64,000 nucleotides of DNA, taken from contig NC_092674.1 in the NCBI RefSeq assembly GCF_964355755.1, forward strand, positions 4,159,001 through 4,223,000, written 5' to 3'. This document shows, in pieces, positions 1 to 11,819 of the stretch; the stretch's first letter is position 1, and each line of letters begins with the position of its first letter. The notes under the pieces are model-generated. The model did no database searches and was not told where the DNA came from. It saw nothing but the letters and a program-made list of their open reading frames with translations. The translations under genes and the position numbers were made by a program. This DNA is from Antedon mediterranea. Taxonomy: Eukaryota > Echinodermata > Crinoidea > Comatulida > Antedonidae.

Positions 1-235
1 AGGTTCAGGCAAGTCAATCTAACAACAGGATTCTGAGCTCCAGAGATCAAAGGGTTTATCTGTGGCTGCGACACCATCAGTTCCACGCACCTTAACAGAC
101 ACTGTACACCGCAGAGAATATTTAAATAGTACAGTACTGTTGGTATATCAGTCAGACAGTTACAAGTTCCTATCTTGGCAAGGGGAGCTCAGTGTCCTGT
201 TGTTAGATTCCCTTGGTTCAGGCCACGGAAACCAG
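1..235. repeat. MITE family 4, copy 1 (CTAACAACAGG ends)
   Basis: Ends are inverted: CAATCTAACAACAGGATTCT near the left and CCTGTTGTTAGATT near the right. The interior (TTTATCTGTGGCTGCGACAC, GTACTGTTGGTAT) matches the copies at 44050 and 56402. Confidence 0.75.
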
Positions 236-1792
236 TAGCTAAAGATAGTCTGACATACTGTAGGTGATAAAGTCTAGATAAAATGATAAGGATATGTTTA
301 GGCTCTTTGGCTAAGGTTGTCTTGAATCGCATGTTGATATTATTGGTTCTGACAGTCACACATCTATGAAATCAGCATCTGAATTTAAAAAGAAAGCAAC
401 TATATTAATATTTAAATTCAAAATAATAAAATATATTCAAATAAGGTGTTTTGATATTTAGAAATATTAATGATCAATATTCTGAGGGTAGCAAATATGC
501 AAATTAAAAAATAACTATATTTTCTAATTTATTCACTTACATTTTCTTTGTTTCATTTCACTCCCAATTTATTAATTTACTTTTGACACCAATTCATGGA
601 ATGATTTAATATTTAATAAAATACTATTTTATGTTATATAGACCTAACTTTGCTTGAAATTGTTTACTGTGTGTGACAAAAGAAAAAGCTGTTGGTGATA
701 ATATTATTAAGGGGGTTACACCTTTTAACAAACATGCATTTACTATTGCTTAGGCTACCGGTACTAGCCTAGAATCCCCACCTGCCTGCTCTGCTGAGCC
801 TGTGTGTGGCTGTTGTGTGTGTGTCGTGTGTGGACCGTGGACCCTACTAGGCTAGGCCTACGTACTTTCTAGTAGGCCTAGCTATCCTACTACTACTATA
901 CTCTAAACCTACAGCATATTAGGCTTAGTTATTACATTCTGAATAATATACTATTTTAATCTTATAAACAAAACGGTGTTACTATGAACCTAACTACACA
1001 TTATACTTTTTAGCAAGTGTTTTGTCCACTCACATTAAAAATTGTGCTCGCCATACTTTTGGAATGTGTCTCAACATGAAATTCTGATTCATTAATATTT
1101 ATACAATACCAATTGAAAAGTAAATTAATATAATTTTATTTTTAATAATCATAAAATGTAATAAGTTAATTATTTGATTAAATAAACAAATTGATTTACT
1201 AAATATTTTACAAATTATTGATTTCAAATCTAAAACTCTTTTAGAAAATACTGCATCTTGGGATGTCAAAGCGTCAAAAACTTAGCAACAGTAAATACGG
1301 AAGTGAACAATAACATTCCATAAAAACCTATTACAAATGCATAAATAAGCTTTGGTATTGTTTATATTATAATATTATATGTGTTATAATTGATTTTTGT
1401 TTAAAGTATTGAATGTTAAATTACCAAACGTTAGCATTTAGCAAGCTAGGCCTAAGCTGAACTTTATAACTATTCTCGAGCCTGACTCGGCCGACTTGGG
1501 AGTAAAATATCGGGTATGATGAAGGTCAAAGTCGGTTCGCCCCACATGTTAAATTAATTAAATATTACAATAAATTATGAAAACCTTTCAACAAAAAGGT
1601 ATTTACTGTATAGCTTATAATTAAGAATAGCATGAATAAATGTGAAATTTTTTTTTCTATTAAATAAATTTTTTTCTTCTCAAGAATTAATTCATTATTA
1701 TTACTTAGGCCTAGGCCGGAATCATAATTTATTGATTGTGATATTCTATCTCTAGGCATGTTTGTATAATGGATTCGTGAAAAGTTGCAAAG
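236..1792. other. 5' intergenic stretch, no gene seen
   Basis: AT-rich sequence with short TAGGCCTA palindromes (853-860, 873-880, 1706-1713) and a small CT/GT-rich patch at 770-850. The last few hundred bases probably hold the promoter of the CXorf58-like gene; no clear TATA box or other element could be fixed. Confidence 0.5.
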
Positions 1793-4700
1793 ATGGATAA
1801 CGGCAACAGATCATCAATCAATGTTACTTTACCCAGCGAACATAAAGTATCACGAGAAAACATCCAACCACAGCCCCCACCTCCATCATCACCGCAAGAT
1901 GAACATCAGCTAAAAGAAGAAAATATAATCAGCCCAACATTTATTAAGGGAAGAGAGTAAGTGAGCTCTTCGTACATTTTTAATACATTTAATACAAACA
2001 TTAATAAATTAATTATATAAAATAACTTTAAAATTACATGAATGAATTAAATTATTAATTTTCCTTTTGTTAAATTTTTCTCTTTAGAGCTATCCAGTTG
2101 TTAGCTGCCCACATGATAGAAAGATGCTGGTGTAGCTACAGAGACCGTCAAATGTTTAGACTATTAAAACATGCCATTTGTGCAGCGGTAAATATTCTAT
2201 TTAAACTTTATGTGACAACAAATGTTATGTGCCCAAATGGACATGATGATGTCATATCACTACCATATTTGGGCATATCACTACCATATTTGGGCACATC
2301 ACACCTTTCTTGTCAAACTGGTTTGATACTTTAGACAGAGCTTTACAGTAGAAAATAGGAAGATTAAACGAGACTTACCTGTAAGTTGAAGTTTGATCAC
2401 TATTTTATGAATATGTGAGTGAGGTGTAAACTGAGATCCCGACGCGCACGCGCACCCTCATACTTTAAATCAAACATGTCCAGAGTAATAATTTGCAGCG
2501 ATAAGTATATACTGTATATGATAACCTGCATTGTTCTATAATAATAATTGTTTTACTTGGGGTGGGTTGAGGCGGGCAGTTTACACCTCACTCACATATT
2601 CATAAAATAGTGATCAAACTTCAACTTACAGGTAAGTCTCGTTTAATCTTCCTATTTTATTTCATATACGTTCGCTGTAAACTGAGATGTTTAAAGCCAA
2701 CTCTGGAAACATGTTTGAACTGTAAACCAAATAATTGACGGAAATGTTAGTTTCAATAAAACAACTTTATTTCCAAAAGTCTACATTCATTCATAAGGAT
2801 GTTTGCCCTAACGGGCAACTTAAATATGACAACTATCGTGTTGTATTAATAATAAAGCATTTATTTTGCTTATAATCAATAGTCCAACGTTTTAGGATTC
2901 TCACCCCAAAAACATCAATTAGAAAACTAAACAACAATATTAAACTGGTTCAAAATGCAAACAGGGGCTATTTGTAGTAGCCAACAACAAACACAACCAA
3001 TATTAATGAGTTGATGAATCAACTTTTCTCAACAGTGCCTGTTGAAATGACGGATTTTCTACAAATTTTATAGGCTTATTATAATATCTGTTTAGTGTAG
3101 GCCTATGTTCGTTTCTCCACCCAGCTGTTTTCATTATTAAGTCAACCGGGACATTCCTCAATTTTTTTTGATGGAAGATGCAGCCGCTCGGACCGAATGG
3201 GCTTTAAATTTTGTTGTATCTACTCCTGCTTCTGATAAACCTGTCCTTATCCATCGAGCAATTGTGTCTTTTGATGCCTCGGCATACGATTTTTTATGAC
3301 ATATAAAAAATCTGTCCTTATTTTCCCTTAAATTACTAGTTTTTTCCCTGTACTTTAGAATTGTTCTGACCGGACATAGGGCAGGGTCTTCACTTTTGTG
3401 GAAAACCACCAGTTGACCTGTATTGTTTGGTCTGCTAGTTTTTAGTAATGTACAAATGTAAAAGGTGATTGCTTCATTCTCGATATTCATATTTGAAAAT
3501 TTGAAATTATATAAGGTTTGAAGCCTACTTGAGGACAATAATGCTAATAACAATGCTACTTTTATGGTAAATTCTTTAAGCGATAATGTATCGTCGTTAA
3601 TTGTTCGCCTCAGATAGTCTGTAACTAAGCGAACATCCCAAATTTGTGCATATTTTGGAGTCGGTGGGTTAAAATTGAATAACCCTTTCATAAATCGTTT
3701 CAGTTCAATAGACTCCTTCATGTTTATATCTAAGATTTCGAGAAAGTTTACAATTGCGCTTTTCGCCGTACTGATAGTACTGTAGCCTAAGCCCTCGTCC
3801 TTCAGCTTTATCAAGAAATCGAGGACGTGACCGGTGTTTAGCTGTTGCCATGTGATTCCTCTGATTTCACAAAAGTCTATAAATTTTGTTAGCTGTGAGT
3901 TATATTGCTTCCACATTGACCGTCTCCAGGATTGCAGAATGACGTCTGCTGCAGTATTGCTTATTCCTTTGTTGTAGAGTTCCGCCCTGATAGCCTGCAG
4001 GCAAAAAGGTTAAGTCTGTTATAAAGAGGATGACAATCATCTGAACCATGTATTGTTAAGGCATGTTTGGTATTCTTAAACCTCAGTGGTTCCCCAACCA
4101 TCATTGATAGTAATTTAGGATACCAATACTGTGTTGGCCAGTTTGGGACCACCATGATAACTATGGCATTATCTGTCAATATTTTTTGCAAACATCTACC
4201 TATAAGGCAGAACGGCGGAAAAGCATAGAGCTTGACAGAGGACCAATTTTGTAGAAATGCGTCGATACCAATTGAATCTGGGTCCGGTTTCCATGATATA
4301 TATTTCGGAAGCTGTGCATTGTGCCTAGAAGCGAATAGGTCTATATCTAGTTCGCCGAATGTTTTAGTGATTTTTATAAACAATTCTTTGTTAAGCATCC
4401 ATTCTGTCTCATCTTTAAACTGACGAGACTTTGCATCAGCTATTATATTATCTCTACCTGGGATGTATTCTGCACTTATCCAAAAATTGTTCTCAATGCA
4501 CCAAGACCAGATGGCTTTTGAAATTTTATTGCACGCAATTGATTTTGCGCCGCCCATGTTGTTTATGTAAGCTACTGCCGTGGTATTATCAACCTTCAAC
4601 CTTATGTGCTTAGCTTTTCTCTCACGGGACAATGCTTTAAGGCCGAAAAAAGCAGCCAGCAATTCTAAGTAATTAATATTTAGTGCTCCTGTAGCATATG

Positions 4701-7700
4701 CAATGTCTAGGTCTTTGTTTATCCACCTTCCCCCAGTGTGGGTATGTCCATCAGTGGCACCCCAGCCTAGACCACTAGCGTCTGTCTCAATTGTTAGGTC
4801 GGGGTACCCATGATATATCAATTTATATGCGTCTTTGACATTATTTTGCCACCAAAGAATATCGTCCCGTCCATTGACGGAAATACTAATAGGCCTATCG
4901 TAATGGCCTTTATTTAGTTTTAGAGCTAGTATTTTCTCCTTCTCTAGTGCCCTATAATGAAGCTTTCCATACTCTACAGCAGGTAGTGTTGCTATAATTT
5001 TTCCTAAAAATTGCCCAACTTTCCTAATGGTAGTATGACTTAATGTAAGTATGTGTTTACTTTGAACTCTAATTTCCTCCTTCTTGTGATATGGAAGGGA
5101 AACCGTCATACTTATAGAATTTATTTCAAATCCCAAGAAGGTTATGATCTGCGTAGGATTCATTACTGATTTTTCTCTATTAATGATAAAACCCAATGAG
5201 GCTAGAAGTTGATCACTAGTTTCCCTGGCGGTACCGCCGGCCAAGTCTTCTGACTGGTTTATACACAAAATGTCATCAATGTAAACCAACAGAATATGCC
5301 CTCTGCTGCGCAAAAATGCAATTGGGGGCTTCAATAATTTCGTGAAAAGTCTAGGCCCTGAGCTAAGCCCATTAGGCAATGCGACAAACTTATACAGGTT
5401 GTCTTTCCAAACAAATTATAAATATTTAGTGTCCGACTCTGCTATGGGTACAGTAAAATATGCATCTTTGAGGTCGACTGACGTCATATATACACCTGGT
5501 GAAATTAGTGTCAATGCATTTCCAAACATTTCCATTTTGAAATGTTTGTATGTCACATATTCATTTAATTTAGAGAGGTCTAATATCATTCTGAACCCTC
5601 CATCTTTCTTTGGCCTTGTAAAAATATTTGATACAAGCTGGTCATGTTCAAACATGGCTGGTTTGACCACCCCTTTTGATATCAATTTAACTATTTGATC
5701 ATCAATAGCCTCCATATCCATGCTGCTGAGTTTGTATGGATGAGGTATTTTTCCTTTTAGGTGGTAGGGTATGGCTTTATCAAACTCTATTTTATATCCT
5801 GAAACCGCATTTAGGATGTATGGATCCGAAGTATATTTTTTCCACCTATGTATATATGACCTGAGTCGACCTCCTACTATGTCAAGGTTATTATGTTTGT
5901 TAACCTTATTGTTAGGAGAAATACTTATATTATCAATCGACTCGTACCTCTTCGGCTGTTGTTTTAGGTCCTTTTTCCCCTGATAAAATTTGGTTTGGTT
6001 GTAGTTGTTTGTTGACCATTTGTGTCGCCGGGTTTGACCTAAAAAAGGTTTGCCATTTCTATTGTATGGCTGGTATCTGTAGTTGTTGGACCTGGTCTTT
6101 GGTTGGTACGACTTAAAATTAAATAAGCCTGCCGTAGCCTTCCTTTCCTCATCCAGCTTTTTAACTGTAGTACTCAGGTCACCAAATAAATACTCTGTAG
6201 GCTTAATGCTGGGTTTACATAAATGAGTATATTTGGCATTTATTTCCGGTTTCAACATCTCCTTACGAAGTGCAAGTAACTCGAAGTTCGCATTGGCAAG
6301 TAGGCCGATTGTGTCCTGTGCTATCTCCGATGACTCATTTCCATCAACTAATTTAGCAAGGGCGGTAATTCCCTTTATCAAAGGTTTTTGTACCTTTTGA
6401 AATTTTAGATCGTTAGACCGTGCCCTTGGTGTAATGGAATCCCAAATAGTTGGATTGACCTTTGGCACCATTAGGGCCTCTAGATTTTCCGGTATAGGAT
6501 AGCTTTTGATCAGCTCGGTCATTACACTCTCACTCATATGCGAGTGCAATAAGTATGTTAGCGTGTCAGCCAACTCTTGGCTGACTGCTGGTGCCAATTC
6601 GTTAGAAACAGCAAATCTTGCTGCAAAACCCGGAGGAAGGGGCCTTTGACCTTACTATTACTATTAGTGGCTGGCCGCTCAGGATTTTCATCCTTCTTGG
6701 ATAGTTGTGTACCTGTTACTTCCCCCTCCTCCAGGTCAGACACATCACGTTCGTACTGATGATGCCTATCGTAAATGTTACTCGTGAGGCTAACCACCGA
6801 GCTACTGTCAATGTCATCATATTCATTGTTGTGACATTGTGATGACATTTGTGTCATCAACTGAGATAAAAGGTCGTGCGTTGACTCATTTATTTGTTGA
6901 GCAGCCTTCGTCTCTTTAACCTGCTGCTCAACCAACCGCTCAAGGTTTTCAACCCTCCTAGCCTCATAGTTCAGGCCTACTCCGACCTGTTGATTAGGCT
7001 GCAGCACGTTAGTGCATGATTGCCCGGCGATAGCAACGGCATCGCTGTTGCTATGCGTATTACCTTCTTTAGGAGGCCTAGTAATAGTACAGCTAGACCC
7101 CGCCTTCCTGGCCTTTTTGGTGGGCTTAGCCACCGTATGCTGTACAAGTGGAGTTGTAGCTGCAAATGTTACATTTCCAGCAGAAATCTCCAGCACATCT
7201 TCTTGTATTGCAAGTGATTTTCGTTCCATGATCGTTCGGGTGCACGCCGTCTCCAAACGATGGCGCCGATATGAGGGTGCGCGTGCGCGTCGGGATCTCA
7301 GTTTACAGCGAACGTATATGAAATAAAATAACATTAACAACAAACATTTTGTAGTAAAACAGAAGATTTTATTGAAAAAGTATAAATTAGCCATTGCATT
7401 ATTAATGTCGCAGGGCTATATTGCCTGATTTATGTTATGACAGATGACATCATGAAACATGTTATTATCAAGTTTGATAGTGCAGACAGAGCTTAACACC
7501 AACTTTTAAGTTATAACAAGAAACAAACACACAATGCTCTGTACTTTCTCATAATACCTCTTGAAAGTAGAGTTCTTGGAATCAGAATTTGAACCAGAGA
7601 ACCAGGTAGACTACTATAAGCTATAACAAAATACTGAGAATAATTTTGTTATTTTTTAGGAACATTCTTTGACGTATGAAGTTCTTCGTAAAATCAGTCC

Positions 7701-10700
7701 ATTAGAAGCTCATCTGTTAAAAGACCGAAGTATGAATGCAAGAATACGTTTTAGGTAAAACAACATTCAAAAAAATACTTCAAAACTGGAGCTTGGTGGT
7801 TAACATGCTTGCTTTCCAATCCAATGGTTCAATCCTGACCCAGTGCTAGGGTTGTAACTCACAACTCTCCACTCGCTAAGCCTCAAATTAGACTTTAAAT
7901 AGTTTATCCATCCTGTAATTGGCGAGTTTGTGCTCGCTGTTGGATGCGTATGAATAAAAAAAAATATGGAAAAACAAGCCTGTAAACTTTGTTCAAAGTA
8001 AGGAGAGAACAACCATGAGGACGCATTTAAATTATTTAATTCTATTTTATGAAGTTTTTTTTTACTTTACATTATTGAATCTTTTCTATTATATTGTGCC
8101 AGGAAAATAAATGCTATTGATATTAATTATGCTATTTACATCATTTTCAATTTCATTAATTTTTCCTGAAATTTAGATTTGGTGGAAGCGAATTTCCTCC
8201 TTTGATATTATTCAAGATATTCACTCATACAAAACATGGTATAGGCTTACAGTACTATAGTGGAAAGAAGTGCATTAAGCCAGCATCTGAGGTACTGTAT
8301 ATACAACAGAAATAGTTGAACTTTTGTATTCTTTACAAAACTCAGGCCTAGGCCATTTATTTCACATTGGCCAACAGCCTGTATATACAACATTGTCTTC
8401 TTCCCTAAACCAGATATTATAGTTCACTATAATATCTCTATGCCTAAACTCAGGCCTAGGCCATTTATGTTCAAATACAATTGGCCAGTAGCATGAGGTT
8501 TAAAAATATTGTAATATAAACAATAGCATCAATATTAAATAATATAATTATTTCAGACAAAAGCTCTGCAATTTTTTCTGGCTGTTTTATTTATTGTTTT
8601 GTTTTAGCTTTTTGTGTATTTTATTTGTATCTCCATTGAGATCCAGCCACAGCATTGTCATTTATCAGTGCGTATTTTATTTATATCTATATTGGGATCC
8701 AGCCAGTGACACTATGAACTGCAAAAACGAAATTGAAATTCATGATGTAAATTAATTGCTCTAGTAGTAGTTCATAATTATCTCAGAATATATTACATCC
8801 ATTAATGCATTAACAAGACCACATTAGTGCAACATGTTTTCGATTATTAATTAACGCTTTTAAAACCCTGCTTGTAGGCAGCGGTGGACGCGTGCCAGAT
8901 GATGGGAAACCGTAAATTTTATGATCAGATAATTTCCGACGCTTGTCAATACGAGAAGCACGGGATTACGGAGGAGGTTGATGTTACCACGGTGAAGGAC
9001 TACATGCAAGTAAGAACATAAATCAACTGAATTTGATGAGAATTATTTTATTTATTATTATTTGATGAGAATTATTTTATTTATTATTTTACATTAAAGT
9101 AAAGAGGCTGCATAACATTAAAAAATGTAAAATCAATGTTAGAATAAAAAATAAAAAAACCTTTTATTAATATTAATAATTCATTTTTTATTTCAAAAAA
9201 TTCACTTCCAGGTCAGGTTGAATACAATTTTTACAATATTAAAAAATGTGGTATGCAACTTGGTTGAATGAGTATTGACAATTATTCTCATGTTTATACA
9301 AATACTATGACCCTGATTTTAAATCTGACACAGACGGTCTTTACATTTCCTAAAGCTTTTAATCATTTAAATATTTCCGTACTATTTATGATTAACAATC
9401 ATGTTATGACAGGAAATATAAACAATTTAAATAAAAATTCAAACTGGGGTGACAACATATTTTCTGTTTTTATTTAATTTATAAATGACTAAAGTTTTTA
9501 AGTTGAATGCCATATTATTATAGAAAAAACTATATCATCTAAATTTAAACTTGTATTTTTCTTTTTTTAAGTATCTTAGTGTATTGGATGAGTTACCAGC
9601 TTACATGGGAGGCAAAGAAAACCTGTGGAGGAAGCTGGATCTTAATAGTTAGTATTTCTCTCATTTTTTAATCTCATCTCCATACTCTGTCAAAGGGAGG
9701 GGGAAGGGGAATAGTACTCACTGACCTTTAGCTAAACTACTGTATTAGCAATAAAAACCTATTTAAAAACAGAATTCCAGTGATATTTGCAGAATTATGG
9801 CCAATTTACACAGACATGCGGTAACGGTAATAAAAATATAGAATCTATGTTATTCTTTATGACCATACACACAACGCGGATCGGACGGGCGGTTTCTGCT
9901 CAGGATAAATACAGTTTATGTGGGACAAGTTACATAGTTTTCCGCTCACTGTTACCGCTCGTCTGTGTAAATGATCCTTTACTCTGTTAAGTAAGGAATA
10001 TATCCGATCTCTTGACTGTGTATTATAAAATTTCTAGTTTTAACAAGGTCAACAATTTTGTATGATATTGTGGACTACATCGAAGGAAACCAAGCAAGCC
10101 CTCGTCTAAAGAGTGAAATGAAAGCGCTTATATCAAGACCTATTACACAAGACATGCAACGAGAACATATACGAATCATTTCAGAACTCAGGTATATACA
10201 TAGACACTCAAGACAGCACCACTGGCTCGATTAGTGTGATGTACCCAAATATGGTAGTGATATGACATCATCATGTCCATATATGGGCATATCACAGTTT
10301 TTGTCACATAAATTTGATTTTATTTTTATTTTACTTCAATTTAAGTATTTCTTATTTATTATATAAAGATCTGTAGACCCATTGGTACTTGTGAAGTCTG
10401 CAAACACAGCACGAGGGACGAGCGCAGGCCGGTCCAGTCGAGGTTCACGACAGGCTAAACAAAGAGCTGATAAAATGAAGCGTATGTACCAGTCAGCAAA
10501 TGAAGTGAGTGTTTTCCTTTTGATCTCTTTTTAAAGCTCTGTCTACACTATTAAACTTTATGTGATGTGATGTGCCCATATATGGGGGCATAATGTCATA
10601 TCACTACCATGTTTGGCCATATCATTACTATTACCTAACTATTAACTTATAGAATTTGGTTATCTCGGTTCTATTCATTCTAAGGTAGAATCTTAATTAG

Positions 10701-11683
10701 AAAACGCTCGCTGGTGGTGCTACATCATTCCAAAAAAATTGTGTTTGTTTTGTTACTAACTATTGATAATAACATTTCAAGTTGTTCCTTATTTTATTTA
10801 AATTTAAAAATTGCCTTGTTTAAAGTTCAACCAACCAACATGACACACTTTAGCTTGATACCTGATAAACGGTAAATTGTTAACAAGAGATTATTCTACA
10901 TTGATTTCCTTCCTTTATATGGTTTGTCGGAAAAGATCAATTCTGATAAATCAATTGATACATTATATTTATGTTTTAAATAGTGTAGAATTACAGACAA
11001 TAACATGGTTTGTTACAATGTGTTTGTAATGATGATTAGAAAAAATTAATATAATATTGAAGTATATTTAGTTCTTAGTTCCTGTGGCCTTGGTTTTCTT
11101 TATTACTAAACCACTTAAACTTTAACATTATTCATAAAGTGTAATGATATATTAATAATTACTGTGAGCTGTTTGGGTCGAAAAAATAGATGTAGTTGTA
11201 GTAATGAGTATGTAGTTTTACTGAAAGAAGGAGAGGGTGCACTAAAGGTCATATTCATATTTGTTGTGTCAAATGAATACATTTTAACAGAAAAAGAGAA
11301 TGTACACAACTGACATTATTAAGTTAACAATCTTTAAAAGTAAAAAAAAAATATTGCCACAAGCGAAGATCAAACTCAGAAACTTCTGTTTAAGGCCAGG
11401 AGTACTGTATGTACGCACCCAGAGGAGCGTCTCTAGCCCAGGGGTGCGTCTCTAGCCCAGGGGTGAGTAACCCTTTGTCGAGCATTGTATCTTCCACCAT
11501 AGTGTGTATAATTTTTTATTGTAGAATGAACCGGGCTTACAATTTGACGTTACTCTATTGAATGAAGGGGTAAACAACAGCTTTGAACTACCACAGTCTG
11601 GGGATGAATTAGAAGAGGAAGCTGATCAGCTGTACACATGGACGCAGAATTTATCATACGATGACATTGATTTGACCTCTTGA
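1793..11683 (+). CDS. CXorf58-like protein, 9 coding exons, 376 aa
   Basis: Exons read by GT-AG sites and phase: 1793-1956, 2088-2187, 7660-7754, 8177-8291, 8878-9009, 9572-9647, 10038-10191, 10369-10504, 11525-11683; 1,131 coding bases, in frame, stop TGA. The ATG at 1793 is used because the nearest upstream ATG (1769) meets a stop three codons later. The protein has a proline-rich N-terminus, an IQ-like helix (RCWCSYRDRQMFRLLKHAIC), then blocks typical of vertebrate CXorf58: ISPLEAHLLKD, RFRFGG.EFPP, MGNRKFYDQI, LYDIVDY. A basic serine/arginine stretch and an acidic C-terminus (LYTWTQNLSYDDID) follow. Human CXorf58 is of similar length and its function is not established, so none is assigned. 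The terminal block recalls the related C11orf65 family. Intron 2 holds a DIRS retrotransposon; introns 2, 7 and 8 hold MITE copies. A polyadenylation signal AATAAA lies at 11814-11819. Family call from remembered homologues; exon structure is sequence-based. Confidence 0.85.
2201..2344 (+). mobile_element. MITE-1 copy 1
   Basis: Starts just after exon 2 of the CXorf58-like gene and abuts the DIRS element. The 5' end is degraded; the 3' end AGACAGAGCTTT is intact. Confidence 0.75.
2352..2658. repeat. DIRS terminal/internal complementary region, 81-bp perfect inverted repeat
   Basis: Arms 2352-2432 and 2578-2658 are exact reverse complements and flank a 145-bp GC-richer loop that carries the CGCACGCGCACC block. 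The same block recurs inverted at 7272-7305. In DIRS elements such complementary regions bring the two ends together during replication. Confidence 0.85.
3010..3916 (-). pseudogene. DIRS tyrosine recombinase, frame-broken near the C-terminus
   Basis: The frame 3158-3916 encodes a phage-integrase-like recombinase: an N-terminal SAM-like core-binding region (residues 1-90) and a catalytic domain with the first Arg in SSSRLQTLYNF and the HxxR motif in AHSVRAAAS. It then stops at SSIKKN. In another frame, directly after an A-rich run at about 3163-3170, recognisable C-terminal recombinase sequence continues (DLIMKTAGW, then NRYYNKPI with the likely nucleophile Tyr) to about 3010. The catalytic tyrosine therefore lies beyond the break. 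The homopolymer makes a one-base indel, real or from sequencing, the likely cause. In the parent element this enzyme integrates a circular DNA intermediate. Confidence 0.8.
3961..6597 (-). pseudogene. DIRS pol: gag C-terminus, reverse transcriptase and RNase H, with one in-frame stop
   Basis: Two open stretches (5416-6597 and 3961-5379) share one frame and are separated by a TAA at 5416-5418 inside the RT domain. The first part holds the gag-like region, a basic Tyr/Asn-rich linker and RT motifs such as FTRPKKDGGFRMILDLS and SVDLKDAYF. The second holds the RT catalytic core (VYIDDIL), RNase H motifs (IETDASGLGWGATDG, LELLAAFFGLKAL, DNTTAVAYINNMGG, IPGRDNIIADAKSR) and the conserved post-RNase H segment with DIDLFASRHNAQLPKY. 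The order is that of DIRS pol. The stop lies before the YIDD motif, so this copy should make no active RT unless the stop is read through. Confidence 0.85.
6558..7394 (-). CDS. DIRS first ORF (gag-like, N-terminal part)
   Basis: This open frame of up to 278 codons runs into the next one with a 40-base overlap. The first 55 codons extend past the element's terminal repeat, so the true start is more likely the internal Met at about 7229 (MERKSLAIQEDVLEIS). The product is hydrophilic with a basic patch (KPTKKARKAG), a coiled-coil-like stretch (ENLERLVEQQVKETKAAQQ) and an acidic end (SDLEEGEVTG). It lacks a zinc knuckle, which is common in DIRS gag. Overlap with the downstream frame suggests frameshifting, or a small lesion that has split one ORF. 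Confidence 0.6.
   Translation of the reverse strand: MANLYFFNKIFCFTTKCLLLMLFYFIYVRCKLRSRRARAPSYRRHRLETACTRTIMERKSLAIQEDVLEISAGNVTFAATTPLVQHTVAKPTKKARKAGSSCTITRPPKEGNTHSNSDAVAIAGQSCTNVLQPNQQVGVGLNYEARRVENLERLVEQQVKETKAAQQINESTHDLLSQLMTQMSSQCHNNEYDDIDSSSVVSLTSNIYDRHHQYERDVSDLEEGEVTGTQLSKKDENPERPATNSNSKVKGPFLRVLQQDLLFLTNWHQQSAKSWLTR
7427..7495 (-). mobile_element. MITE-1 copy 2, fragment
   Basis: Only the end AGTTTGATAGTGCAGACAGA and a degraded interior with GATGACATCATG remain, on the other side of the DIRS element. Confidence 0.6.
9793..9975. mobile_element. MITE-2 copy 1
   Basis: Inverted ends GGCCAATTTACACAGACATG and CGTCTGTGTAAATGATCC with ACGCGGATCGGACGGGCGGT in the middle; intron 6 of the CXorf58-like gene. 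Confidence 0.78.
10233..10322 (-). mobile_element. MITE-1 copy 3, ends lost
   Basis: Interior only: GATGTACCCAAATATGGTAG … TGTCCATATATGGGCATATC, in intron 7 of the CXorf58-like gene. Confidence 0.7.
10533..10625 (+). mobile_element. MITE-1 copy 4, 3' truncated
   Basis: Left end AAGCTCTGTCTACACTATTA present; the element stops within the ACTACCAT repeats, in intron 8 of the CXorf58-like gene. Confidence 0.75.
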
Positions 11684-11813
11684 CATTTGAACTGTGGATG
11701 AGTGGTCATAGGAAATAACAAGCATATACTTGATCCATATCTTGTCATAAATTTGAATGTGTGGATGGGTGGTTATAAAAGGAAAGTTAGTTACTCATTG
11801 GAATAATATTTTA

Positions 11814-11819
11814 AATAAA
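11814..11819 (+). terminator. Polyadenylation signal AATAAA of CXorf58-like gene
   Basis: A canonical AATAAA lies 131 bases after the stop codon, a normal spacing for a short 3' UTR. Confidence 0.55.

Larger units (their letters stand above)
2352..7331 (-). mobile_element. DIRS-type tyrosine-recombinase retrotransposon, near full length but broken
   Basis: The element lies in intron 2 of the CXorf58-like gene, in the opposite orientation. It has gag-like, reverse transcriptase/RNase H and tyrosine recombinase reading frames and no integrase. It ends in the complementary repeats typical of DIRS. An 81-bp perfect inverted repeat pairs 2352-2432 with 2578-2658. The outer end at 7295-7330 is repeated in inverted form at 2653-2688 (36 bp), and 7272-7305 recurs inverted at about 2426-2460. 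Together these match the DIRS plan of inverted termini plus an internal complementary region used in circle formation. DIRS elements make no target duplication, and none is seen. A nonsense codon in RT and a frame break in the recombinase suggest that this copy is not autonomous. Confidence 0.88.

Noticed and set aside
4232-7326. Plus-strand ORFs over the DIRS element
   Set aside because: Antisense shadows of the pol and gag frames; no recognisable domains.
9268-9990. Two ORFs of 67-69 codons in the CXorf58-like gene
   Set aside because: The first is AT-rich intron; the second overlaps a MITE-2 copy. Neither joins in phase.
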